DNA of 64,000 nt from Calamus simplicifolius (taxonomy: Eukaryota; Streptophyta; Magnoliopsida; Arecales; Arecaceae), in contig UESW01004382.1 in assembly GCA_900491605.1 (NCBI GenBank), forward strand, positions 286,696 through 350,695, read 5' to 3'. The notes beneath the pieces were generated by a model that saw nothing but the letters and a program-made list of their open reading frames with translations, had not been told where the DNA came from and ran no database searches. Below are positions 20,777-32,000 of this stretch, in pieces (positions within the stretch are counted from its first letter, which is position 1; every line of letters begins with the position of its first letter). Position numbers and translations under genes: made by a program.

Positions 20777-23054
20777 TCAGCGAATACGTCCAGTCCGTCG
20801 CCTATAGGTTGCCAACGGTATAGGATCCTCATCAATCACCTGAGATACCCCCTCCTGCATGGGGATCACGCTAGCATTGAAAACATCATGCATAGCAGTG
20901 TCCAAATGTGACCGGGAGGCATCAGCATCCTCACATATCTCGGTGATGTCCGCACCGGCAATATCATCAATGTGATATGCATTATGATCTCGACAGGCAG
21001 ATATACCCTCCTCGACATCTCTCCTCTGTGAATACTCGTATGCTAATGGGGACCGCATGCAAGAGGGCGATGGAGTATAATGAAATGTCTCCATCATCGG
21101 ATCAACGTCGGCTCGTGTGGACTCCGGCACCTCCGGATAGAGTGATGAAGGAGTTATGCTCCGAACATGCTGATGCCGGACGACAGACAATGTACCATGC
21201 GCCATCGACATCGTGCTTCTCAAAATCTGTAGCCGCTCATCATCCACTGAGGCAGCTAATGCCCGCTCGAGCTCCATAGTCAACTGTTGAAACCTCTCAT
21301 GCTGCATATAAAATGACAACAAAAATTCATATGATAGCTTATGAAGTTGAAAGAAAAAGATACCCAAAAAAAATTAAAAACAGAACCAGAAACTCATATG
21401 AAGTGCCTTCCCCTTCATAACCCCTTGTACTATACTCAGAGCGGCCTACACATATTCGAGTGATGCTCCTAAACCAGGACATATAATCGGGTGTGCATGG
21501 GAATCCTGCTACTATAGGCTCTCCCACAATCAGATGCTGGTGCCGTGCATTCCATGTTGCAACATAAGTCCCGTGCACGGCATCCCATGCAGCATTTGAC
21601 CTCCTCCGTCGATCAATCTGATGAAGATGTAGCGACGTATCGCATGGACATGGTATGCACTGGCGACATCCAAATTGACGAAGCACCCGATCCGGCAAAT
21701 GCCATTCAACTACATCAAAACATATCAGCGAGATCCGTGCCATCCAAATATCCGAACTAACCAAGCAGCTTGGAGGTAAAATAGAGATAACTGCCAGCGA
21801 GTAAGGACACCATAAGAACTGCATAGAAAAAATTTAATTAATCATTAGTCAATATAATGAATCGATCTAATTGAATTCCATATACATCATGACATACCCG
21901 TTGTTCACTATCATCCAATAGATCCAACTGGTCCCTATACGCATGTGGTGTATGGGTTGGAATATTTTTCATGTTGTATCTTACGTGCCATCTATACCCC
22001 CATGGTGCACCTAAGTGCCAATCATCATCGGCATCCGAAGGTCTAGCCTCCGGAATCTCGAGTCTCGTGGGATGAAAAATAGGAAATCGTTCCCATGCCC
22101 AAATCTGCATGTTTGGATAATTCAAAATATTAATTAACAATAAAAATTACCTTGATCTTAGACATAAGAATAAAGTGTTTACCTGTAGCAATGGGAGGTA
22201 TCCTCCAATGTCAGACTGGGTAGGGCTCGTTGCACGACATAGTGCTCTATATAAACCAGCTAGCGTAGCCGATTCTCAACTTAGAGCAGCAAATGCCTCT
22301 AAGTCTTCCAGAAATGGCATGTACATCAACTTAACTAAATTACCAGAGGTATCCGGAAGAATCACTCCACCAATGATTCGAAGAAGTTGTCCCCTCACGA
22401 ACTGCTGGACAACCTCATCATCCACATCTTCGTCCAAGTGAAGGTCGCGATAGAATTGATCGAAGAATGCTAAACAAAAACAACCTTTCGGAAATGCTTC
22501 GACGGGAGGTACAATACCAAATAACCTCCCAAATATAGCCTGCCACTCCGGAATTGTATGGCGCGGATCTAACCCAGTAACAGCGGAACCATCAATCCGG
22601 AGGCCACTCAAAATACTTACATCCTGTAGTATAATGGTCGCCTCACCAAAAGGTAGATGAAATGTGTGGGTCTCTTGCCGCCATCTCTCAACCAGTGCAG
22701 AAATAAGGCCGACATCCAGTCGAATTTGGCCAATCCGATATATGCCAAACATGCCGACATGATCTAGGTAGTACTGCACTCGTGGGTGTGACATTCCCGG
22801 TGTCTCTTTCCATATATGTGCGTCATACCGACGGCATCTAAGAATCGGTAACTCTTGAAATAAAAAAAATGATACATCCGCATAAACATAAACACATGTA
22901 AATTAATTAAGGACTGTCGATAAATAATACATACCTCGCCCTGAAATATGTTCGTTGATCTATGCAACTCTTGCAAAGTGAGAACAGTCGGATCACGAGG
23001 CCCTGAATCTAAGACATTATGAGCCATGTCTTGATAATTTGACAAAAGCAACAT
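20777..23054 (-). pseudogene. Plant mobile domain (MAIN/MAIL-like) gene carried by the MULE
   Basis: Five exons read well: 23054-22935 (donor GAG|GTATGT), 22851-22183, 22104-21898, 21818-about 21400 and 21301-20777. Exon 1 has TVLTLQELHRSTNIFQGE. Exon 2 has the PMD core (PF10536): LDVGLISALVERWRQETHTF, LPFGEATIILQDVSILSGLR and the region around HTIPEWQAIFGRLFG. Exon 3 has AWERFPIFHPTRLE. Exon 4 has WCPYSLAV and HLPDRVLRQFG. Exon 5 is a low-conservation tail. The only clear lesion is a TGA at about 22276 in exon 2, where related proteins have Trp; the exon 4 donor is unresolved. Host MAIN and MAIL1 act with PP7-like phosphatase in genome maintenance and silencing. PMDs carried by transposons have unknown roles. 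Confidence 0.8.
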
Positions 23055-23567
23055 TTACAAGCAATCAATAAACATAAAAGCAACATTTACAACAAAGAAG
23101 ACCTAAAAGTGATGTTATGCCACATCTACGGCATATCAGCCGCTATTATTTAGATCTGAATACAATGGATCTTATTTTTAAATATTATGCTTTTCTCCAT
23201 GCATATGTTGAAGCTTAGCTTCTGCAAATTTATTTTATGCTATGCATATACTAAAATTTAGCAGGTTTTACATACATTTAAGGTTTGCTTTAAAATGTAC
23301 AGTTGTACCATGATATATATGGGCCGAATTCTAGATCAAAGGTGGGACATTCACATTCATACAACAAAGCAAAAATAATTTGTTTATATAGAGCATGGGG
23401 TATGCTAGATGTCTCTAAACCCACTATTACTATCAGTGCCATATCGATTATTGGATCTAGTTGTCTAGGATTAAACTCAGGATCTCTGAAGTTTGGTGCA
23501 CTTTGACATTGAGAAAATCACCTACAAGGGACTTTGTGTACCTTGTAAAGTCTACAAAAAAGATGGA
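23055..23567. other. MULE interior, upstream of the PMD gene
   Basis: AT-rich non-coding. On the minus strand it would be the promoter and leader of the PMD gene. I see no convincing promoter motif. Confidence 0.4.
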
Positions 23568-23640
23568 TCTCCGGTGGTAGGCGAGCTACGGCGGGGATCT
23601 CCGGTGGTAGGTGAGCCGCGGCAGGGATCTCCGGCGAGCA
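23568..23640 (+). repeat. Short GC-rich tandem repeat, about 30-bp unit x 2.5
   Basis: GGATCTCCGGTGGTAGGCGA followed by GCTACGGCGG repeats with small changes. This is a GC island within an AT-rich element, beside the right subterminal region. Confidence 0.8.
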
Positions 23641-23759
23641 ATGGAGAATCGGCGAGCAAAGGAGTCGGCGTTTGTGGTGAGCGAAGGAGAAAAAAAGGGC
23701 ACCCAGGCCCTTAAAAAGAATCCCCTCGATTGCAGCCTCTCGATCGAGGGGACACTGTT

Positions 23760-23826
23760 GAAATCGCCACATGGTGTGGCGAGGCGATTTCATTTGGCTG
23801 AAATCGCCACACCATGTGGCAATTTC
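23760..23826. repeat. Right subterminal palindromes
   Basis: Two units of GAAATCGCCACA/TGTGGCGATTTC type. The first has a partial duplication (GGCGAGGCGATTTC). It has fewer copies than the left end. Confidence 0.85.
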
Positions 23827-23827
23827 T

Positions 23828-23992
23828 GCTCGGTCCCTGTCAGCAACCCAGCTGACGGGGCCAAGCCTTGGGGGGGTGATGTGGCTGGGGGAAATGGCAT
23901 TTTTCCCTTTAACACCATTTCCATAATAACAACGGATTCCATTCCTTTCGTTTAAAACCGGTGCCTTTTGGCACCGGTTTGAAAAACGACTC
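23828..23992 (-). repeat. MULE right terminal inverted repeat
   Basis: Inverted match to 17614-17779, ending CCGGTTTGAAAAACGACTC. The target duplication AAAACATCAA follows at 23993-24002. Confidence 0.9.
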
Positions 23993-24278
23993 AAAACATC
24001 AAAATTAACAAAGCATTACAGGATGCAATGATTATGGCTGAGTCGTGAACACTAGGTTGGAAGAATGTTGTAGACACTGTTGCAATTTTCTCTCTCTCTT
24101 TTTTTTTTCCTTTTCCTTAGAAAACAAATCTTCCTAGTGGTTAAGGTGCCAGTAAGAATCTATACACCGTAAAGCTTGATAACAACATGACTGCCAAGTC
24201 TTGCCACCTTTACTTTGGAATATTTCTGTTTGCAGTTAGTTTAAAAGGGAGTATTATTTGATGGATTAAGCTTTATAT

Positions 24279-24845
24279 GTGAATCATAAAGTTAAAACAG
24301 GATGGATTAACTGTAGAAGTGCTTTGAGAATATTGCATGATCGATGCATCTCATTAAAATTGAAAGAAAAATTTTATAGAATCGCTATTAAGCCGATTAT
24401 GCTCTATGGAACAGAGTGCTGGGCAATATTAAAACAACATGTAAATAAATTAAGTGTAATAAAAATGCGCATGTTAAGATGAATATGTGATAAAATTTTA
24501 AAAGATAGAATTAGAAATAAATATATATGAGAATGATAGGAGTAGCCTTAATTGAAGATAAAATAAGAGAAAATCGATTACGATGGTTTGGACATATACA
24601 ACGAAGACCTTTAAATGCTTTAGTTAGAAAGAGTGATCTTTTAACAACCCATGGTACTGATAGAGGTAAAGGTAGATCTAAACTAATATGGACAAAAATA
24701 ATTAGAAAAGATATAATTATTTATAATTTGGGTATAGACTTAATCCTGAGTCCTGAATAGAGCAGAGTAGAGGAAGCATATTCATGTAGCCAACCTCATG
24801 TAGTTGGAAAAAGGCTTAGATGAGTTGAGTTGAGTTGAGTTAGTT
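24279..24845 (+). mobile_element. 5'-truncated RTE-type LINE with RT C-terminal fragment
   Basis: The translation has VKTGWINCRSALRILHDR, FYRIAIKPIMLYGTECWAIL, then RENRLRWFGHIQRRPLNALV and a GKGRSKLIW element, the standard C-terminal block after reverse transcriptase in plant RTE LINEs. Stops at 24481 and 24530 and the 3' decay show it is dead. It ends with TTGAGTTGAGTTGAGTT, the short tandem tail typical of RTE elements. It lies in the large intron of the host gene. A related tail sits antisense at 12337-12480. Confidence 0.85.
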
Positions 24846-27800
24846 TGAAAGGGCTTGATGTTCATGATGTTCTTTTTTCTCTTTTGCTGTGCGATCATTT
24901 GTTCATAGTTTCTGGTGTGGAATGTATACTTTCACCAATAATGATGGTTCAGCACCTGTCATTTGATGATCCTTCTTGAAGTTCTATCTTTGACTAGAAT
25001 GGCTGGATCTATGGAAATTCTGATTGTACTTTGCGTTGCTTTTTGACACACAATATTTCACTTTGTTTTGACTGTTGAATGTATACTTTGAAACCATTTC
25101 ACTGATGATAATGGTTTGACACTTGTTATTTGGGGGAATCCATCTATGAGTCCATGTTTTCTGCATGAAATCATTGGTTCTTTGGAAATTATGATTGTAT
25201 AATGTGATGCTTTGATCCAATATGTTTTGTTTTATCTTGACTGTTGGATGTGCACCTAAATCATTTCTACCATTAAAACATTCTGAGAAAATGACAAAGG
25301 TTATTATAAACCATTAGCTGATTTACATCTGGTTTTCTGGGGTGAGAAAAAGATGACAACATTGGATGGAAGAGGGTAATTGACTGCTTGATGCTTGGGT
25401 TGTGCTCCAGTGTGCTGACTCCTGGATGTATGCTGCTGTTTATGGGTTGTTTTAGGTTCATAGCAGTGAGATCCAGGTTACATTTCGTCTAGGGAAATTG
25501 GCCGTGGTGAGAATATTAGGATTCCAAAAGCATGGTGATGTATGATTTCTCCCAGCTGTCCAGATTGTGCAATGAACTTCGACTCTTGGTGAAACAGAGT
25601 TGAGCATTTCAGGATATTGGTTGAGTGCAGGTTTAGCTTGGATCGACTCATGTGGAGGGCGGTAATTGCAGTGTCACTTTGTAATATATGGATCATATAG
25701 TTAAGCATGATGTGATGGAATATAGAATTAAGCCCTGGAGTCGAGGCAGATATGAGTGGAACTTAGGTTGATAACCTGAATCCTAATAAAAACATCGACA
25801 AATGAAACAGCTGCACTGTGAAAAAGCCTAGGACTTGCACAGCGAAGACAAAAAATTCATGGTTGTTTGAGCTGAGATATGCTTGAAAGATTTTTGGATT
25901 TAAATTTTGGAAACACCTAAGTGCTGTTTGTGGTCTTAGGAAGATCAAGCTTCTGCTCTTAAAGACTAGCTGACAGGCAAAAACAATGCAGGATAATTTC
26001 CTTTACAAATGGTTCCCTTCATTTGCTTCACCTGCTTCTTCAAAGGCAAGAATTGGTGCCAATTGTTTAAGACCTAGAGCCAGGAGGAAAGGACCCAGCA
26101 AAGATCCTTTAAACGTTACAAAGTTGCCATTGAGAAATAGGGAAGAGGTAAAAATATTCCATCAAGCCATAGCACACAGAGGTTGGAATTTTGCTATCAG
26201 CAATGATATTTATAACTCAACGACCTCAGAAGGTGCTGGAGAAATAACTAAGGTAGCTGTTGATATTCAAAACAGAAGATGTGATGGCGCAGCTGAATGT
26301 TGCTGTAAATCAATTTCTAGTTAGAAGTCATATACGCCAGTTTCTGGAAGTTAAAAATTTTCGCAAATGGTTATGAAAGCGAAATGTTGCCAAGGTTTAA
26401 GGGTATTAAGCTATGCTGAGATGGGCAAGATACTAAAACAATTCTGGGTGAAATATTACATTAGAGTTATTTCAATCTTTATAAGATGCCTCTCCGCAAG
26501 GAATATATAAATTTGGAAGTCCAAACATCAGGAGAGATTCCATAACTGAATATAGCCATAACACCCATTATATTGGATTGAATCTATGTGGCCTTAAAAG
26601 CTTAAATACAAGTTGAAACTTTTCTTTCCTATCCAATGTGATGGCCTCGTTGGACATTACAAGCTAGCCAGGTTTTATTCTAACCAAAGTCGTGGTACTG
26701 CAAAGGAAGCACCACGCTATAGTGAGATTCTTGATCACTGCCTCATGAATATCTTTTTTCTTCTGTTCATCAACTGCTGTACATTCGGATTGACTCTAAT
26801 ACTATTTGTAATGTTTCAAGCCTACATATTGGTCCAATTAACCTGCTAGTAAGCTGGATTCAAGTGGCCTTAAACACTTAAATACAAGTTAATCCATAAC
26901 TTGAGTTATAAACTCCCTAAACTTTTTCCAACCCATCTGATATAGAGCTTTTGGAATATTACAAAATCTACCAAGACCACGCTCTAGAAGCAGTCGTTGC
27001 CCTAACCCCCAGATCATGTGTGGCATGCTTGATGATGCATGGACATGACTAGATGTCTGTTTGATGTGGTATGTGCTTTGTGTTCTTTGGTTCAGTAACA
27101 GAGGTCATGTCATTCAGTGGAATATGCAAACACGAAGCAGACGAGGCCTTCAATCAAAATAATTAGACTTTAAACGCCACCCCAAAACTATATTAACAGA
27201 GTTGGGTGCAAGACAAATCTGTGAGGAAGAGAACTCATACTCTGATGAAACACGAGTTCTGACGAAACGCAATAGAGAGAAACATGTCATATAAGACCTA
27301 AGGAAGAAAGCTAGTCGAAAGAATCGGAAAAGAAAAAAGATTGCAGGGCAAGACTCCACCAGTTCAAAACAGATGCAAAATAAAAAATGCCTGAATCTTT
27401 AACATGTCCACAACTATCATAAGGAAAACCCTTTTTTCTCCATTAGTCCTTTATAGGATTTGAATCTGGACTGCTGATAAAATTTGCGAATGATTCAGTT
27501 GCTATATTGATATGGAGAACAATGCAACCATATTAAAACTATATTGTTGATGACAAGGTGTTAACAATTCCCTACAAAAATTTGGTTTCATCATTACTAT
27601 TTTTTATGTTTTTCATGGTGGTGTCATCCAGTTATCTTGAGCTCTCCTGGTATTTAACAATCCAAGCTCCAATCTTCGAAAATTGGCCTTTAATCTTCAT
27701 TAATGTATCTCTAGCTGTTCTCATACCTTAAAATCAAAAAACACTTTGGCTGTTGTATTTGTGCTAATTTCCGATCATTCTTCCCATTTTCACTACAATC

Positions 27801-28364
27801 TTGATCAAGCAATCTCATTGTCATTATCAATTTTCATTCTTGCATTTTTCTTACAGACATATTAGATAGCAAAACACTGCTGCCAAACTGTTACTTTCCT
27901 TCATGACATGAATTTTCTCTTACAAAGAGGTTATATTTGAATTTGTTTGCTGAATCATGAGATCAATGGGGTCTATTAGGATGACTCTGGAAAACTTCAA
28001 ATGAGAAACTTGCATCAGTAAATGCAAAAAGTTCTGCATGGTTTGCATACAAGAGACACAGTTCGACAAAAGCTTTATGTTACTGTCGTTGAGAGTGGTG
28101 TTATATGTTCAATGAGGTAATTTTCATATCAAGGATGAGTTGTTGCATGTGTTGTATTGATCATCATGAAAAGAAGGGTAAAGATGTTTCAGATTTGCAT
28201 ACAATTATTCTTAAAGGAAACCAAGTTACTGAAATGTTCACCAAGCTATTGGCCTGAAAATTTCTGCCACGAATGTTGAGTCATGCATGCCTTGTCACTC
28301 ATCAATGAATGATTTCTAGATTAATTTCTTATGTGATTTGAAGAGTGTGTGAGGGTTTTATTAC
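24846..28364. other. Remaining intron of the host gene, no gene recognised
   Basis: AT-rich, with many short ORFs and none with family features. An imperfect duplication of about 155 bp (24921-25076 and 25077-25250, sharing GAATGTATACTTT and GGAAATTNTGATTGTA) is visible. The first intron base on the minus strand is 28364. Confidence 0.45.
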
Positions 28365-28463
28365 CTCATAATGATCAACTAGCTCCTGGAAGTAGGCATA
28401 CACCTTCTGGCATGTCTCATTGGTCCAAACAAACTCGTTGCTCGGGTCTAGGATGAGGGTCAG
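28365..28463 (-). pseudogene. Host gene exon, 3' part after the copia insertion
   Basis: It continues the frame broken by the copia element: LILDPSNEFVWTNETCQKVY, then FQELVDHYE, ending at a donor GAG|GTAATAA. The frame joins exactly across the 5-bp duplication GTCAG to the part at 33587-34095. Conservation-like residue use and a proper donor mark it as a real host exon. Confidence 0.7.
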
Positions 28464-28938
28464 TGTTGGGCCTGGTGTGGTGCTATCAAGGCCCAGGTGG
28501 GCTAACTTGTATTGGGCTGGGTTTGAGTCCAAGGGTTGAGATTAAATCAAGTCACGGGTGTACACGGGCTTGGGGATTAGTTTAATCTCATTGGTTTAGT
28601 CCATGGGAGTTTTTTGTTGAGTCTGGGCCTGGCCCACTTCGTGGATGTATTTAAACCCTAGTCTCTAGGGTTTGGAGGGAATAGAGAACAGATTCTTTTC
28701 TTCCAAAAATTCCCTTTTCTCATCATAGGGCGGCAGCCCTTTCTTTCTCCTCCCCATCTTCCTCCTTTTCAAGAAGTAAACCTAACAGGATTAGAAATCC
28801 TTAATTCTAGTTCTTGTTGAACGGGGAATCCCATTGCTATTCATCAAGGTCTAAACCTAACAGGATTAGAAATCCTTAGTTCTAGTTCTTGTTGAACGGG
28901 GAATCCCATTTCTATTCATCAAGGTCTAAACCCTAACA
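28464..28938 (+). repeat. 5' LTR of Tnt1-like copia
   Basis: TGTTGGGCCTGG to CCCTAACA. It has a TATTTAAA box at 28648-28655. A direct duplication of 75 bp (28781-28855 and 28856-28930) lies near its 3' end. Confidence 0.95.
28648..28655 (+). promoter_or_regulatory. TATA-like box in copia LTR
   Basis: TATTTAAA, placed suitably for a retroelement promoter. The 3' LTR has the same box with one change just after it. Confidence 0.5.
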
Positions 28939-28940
28939 AG

Positions 28941-28959
28941 TGGTATCAGAGCCTGGTTC
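28941..28959 (+). other. Primer-binding site (initiator tRNA-Met type)
   Basis: TGGTATCAGAGCCTGGTTC begins two bases after the 5' LTR. TGGTATCAGAGC is complementary to the plant initiator methionine tRNA 3' end. Confidence 0.9.
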
Positions 28960-29068
28960 AAGGAGTAATCTGGAGGCCTTCAAGAAGTTGAAATAATTTC
29001 AACAAAATCTCGTCAAGGTACTTCTCTATTTTATAAAATTTATTTTTGTGCTATTTTTGAAATTGGCC

Positions 29069-32000
29069 ATGGGGAGTAGCATAAAATTAGAGGTTGAGAA
29101 GTTTGATGGGAAGGGAAGTTTCTCCATGTGGAAAGTCCGGGTAGAGGACCTCCTTGTGCAGCAGGGTTTAGATCTGGTTTTGGAGGAAAGGCCAGATGGG
29201 ATGACAGACAAGCAGTGGATTTCATTGGAGAAGAAGACATGTTCAATGATCAGGGGCTGTCTGGCGGATTCAGTCCTCTATTCAGTGCTGGAGGAGAAGA
29301 CCCCGAAGGGACTCTGGACGAAGTTGCACACCCTCTATATGGGAAAGAATATGTGCAACAAGTTGATGTTGAAGAAGCGCCTCTACAGCCTTCGGATGTC
29401 AGAAGGTGGAGATGTGCTGGGTCACATCCAGATATTCGACCAGATGAGCAATGAACTTCTGAATGTCGGGGTCAAGATGGAGGAAGAAGATAAAGCACTT
29501 CTGCTTTTATGTTCAATGCCCACGTCTTATGACTCATTGGTCACAACACTGCTCTATGGGAAGGAGACATTAATTTATGAAGATATTGTCTCGGTGCTTC
29601 GGACGAATGAGCAGAGGGAGAAGATGACCAAGGAAGCTGTTCCCCAGGAGGGTCTATCAGTTGGGGAAAGGACAGGCAGAGGTAGGGGCAGGGACAGAAG
29701 TAAGTCTGGAGGACGATCAAAGTCCAGGAAAGGCAAGAGAGAGCTGAAGTGCTATAAGTGTGGAGAGGTAGGACATTTTAAGAAGAATTGTCCTAAGTGG
29801 AAAAATCAGAAGGGAGAAAAAGGAGGATCTGAGTCTGTGAGTACAGTTGCAGATCAGGAGGTGGAGGATGATCTCTTGGTTGTATCAGATGATCACAGGC
29901 ACAGCACAGAGATGTGGACCTTGGATTCAGCCTGTTCTCATCATTACACTCCCAACCGGTCGTGGTTCAGTACTTACACAGAGGTTGAGGAGGGGAATGT
30001 GACTCTTGGAGATAATCACCCTTGCAAGGTGGCAGGTATTGGCACAGTGAGGGTGAGGATGTTTGATGGTATGGTGCGCACTCTTACCAGTGTGAAGCAT
30101 GTTCCAGAACTCAAGAAGAATCTGGTATCACTGGGGTACTTGGAGCGGACTGGATACAGCTTCAGCAGTCGTGCCAGGAGTGGAGTTCTGAACATCTCCA
30201 ATGGAGCCATGGTGGTGATGAGAGGGAGGAGGCTGGAAAATAATCTATACAAGATGGAGGGCTCTGTGATGACTGTGAAATCTGAGGTGGCAGCTGTGGA
30301 GCAAGATCCCCGGGATGTGTACAGGATGTGGCATTACCGCCTGGGCCACATGGGAGACAAGGGGATGAAAGAACTGAGCAAGAGAGGTCTGCTTCCAGAC
30401 TTGAGTAGCGGAGATATGGAGATCTGTGAGCCTTGTCAGATGGGAAAGCAGAGGAGAGTACAGTTCTCAGTCAGCACAGCTAGGAGTGCTGAACCCCTGG
30501 AGTTAGTACACACAGATGTCTGGGGACCAGCCCCAGTTTCTGCAAGGAATGGGGCCAGATACTTTATGACCCTGATAGATGATTTCTCAAGGAAGCTGTG
30601 GATCTACTTTATGAAGGAGAAATCAGAGGTCTTCACCAAGTTCAAAATCTGGAAGGCTGAGGTGGAGAAGGAGCAGGGTAAAAGTGTGAAGTGTCTGAGG
30701 TCTGATAATGGCGGGGAATACACCAGCAGGGAGTTCCAGATTTTTTGTGAGGAGTGGGGCATCAGAAGGCACTTCTCGGTGATGGGAACTCCTCAACAGA
30801 ATGGGGTGGCTGAGAGGATGAACAGAACACTATTGGAAAAGGCAAGATGCTTAAGGCTGCAGGCAGGGCTTCCAAAGATGTTCTGGGTTGACGCAGTAGA
30901 TGCAGCTAGCTACTTGGTCAATCGGTCACCGCACACCAGGTTAGATGGAGACATTCCAGAGGAGATATGGTCTGGAAGGAAGACAAGCCTAAACCATCTA
31001 AGGGTGTTTGGATGCACAGCATATGTGCATGTTGGAGCTGGGGAGCGGAGTAAGTTGGATGCCAGGTCTAAGAAGATGGTGTTCCTAGGCTACCCGCGAG
31101 GAGTCAAGGGGTATCGGCTATGGGACCCCTTGGAGAAGAAGGTTGTCATCAGCAGAGATGTAACCTTTGATGAGAGCTCAATCCTCCAGAACAGAAGTGG
31201 CATGGATGCACAGCAGGGACTACAGGAGGTAGAACACGGTAACACTAGTCAGACAACCTCCTATACAGTTGTGCCATTTGCTAGTGGACCAGGAGGATTT
31301 GAGATTCAGGTGGAGAGGACTGACAGAGGGGGTAGAAGCCAGGGAGTTCAGCAGGATGCAGCTGGACAGGGGACTGATACTGGGATCGCACAGCAAAGGC
31401 CCAGGAGGAACGTGCGACCACCAGTTCGATACGGCTTTGAGGATTCGTTGTCATATGCCCTGGTGACAGCGAATGGAGACCCTTTCACCTATGAGGAGGC
31501 TATGGAAAGTCAGGATAGAGATAGGTGGATCCATGCTATGGCAGAGGAAATGCAGTCTCTTCACAGCAATAATACGTGGCAGGTGGTCCAGCTGCCACAA
31601 GGAAAGAAACCCATTGGTTGTAAATGGGTTTATCAGCGCAAGGAAGGAGCTTCAGAACAAGAGGGTATCAGGTATAAGGCAAGACTAGTGGCCAAAGGAT
31701 ACTCTCAGAAAGAAGGCATCGATTATGGTGAGATATTTTCTCCAGTTGTCAGGCACACTTCCATCAGACTATTATTGAGTATTGTAGCAGCTCAGGACTT
31801 GGAGCTGGAGCAGATGGATGTGAAGACAGCATTCCTCCATGGTCATTTGGAGGAGAGCATCTACATGGAGCAGCCACCAGGGTTTAGAGAACCAAGATCA
31901 GATGGGAAAGTCTGTTTGCTGAAGAAATCTCTGTATGGGCTGAAGCAGTCGCCGAGGCAGTGGTACAAGAGATTGACACTTATGTTAGGAGCATTGGACT

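Larger units (their letters stand above)
17614..23992. mobile_element. Mutator-like element with mudrA remnant and PMD gene (6379 bp)
   Basis: The element is bounded by a perfect 10-bp duplication and long terminal inverted repeats of about 165 bp (17614-17779 and 23828-23992). They share TTTTTCAAA, GGTGCCAAAAGGCACCGG, GTGTTAAAGGGAAAAA and CAGCTGGGTTGCT. Inside are a plus-strand mudrA remnant (18457-19760), a foldback repeat (19761-20653) and a convergent minus-strand plant mobile domain gene (20777-23054). Palindrome clusters sit just inside both terminal repeats and in the foldback. It is inserted in the intron of the minus-strand host gene. Without a catalytic domain it could only move with help from another MULE. 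Confidence 0.9.

Noticed and set aside
25986..26324. 112-codon plus-strand ORF in the intron
   Set aside because: No recognisable domain, no splice or promoter context, and composition like its surroundings.
28140..28256. Copia RNase H C-terminal scrap (QVTEMFTKLLA)
   Set aside because: Only about ten residues resemble copia, with stops just upstream; too short to support.
28941..28959. tRNA gene fragment
   Set aside because: The TGGTATCAGAGC match is a retrotransposon primer-binding site beside an LTR; no tRNA cloverleaf follows.
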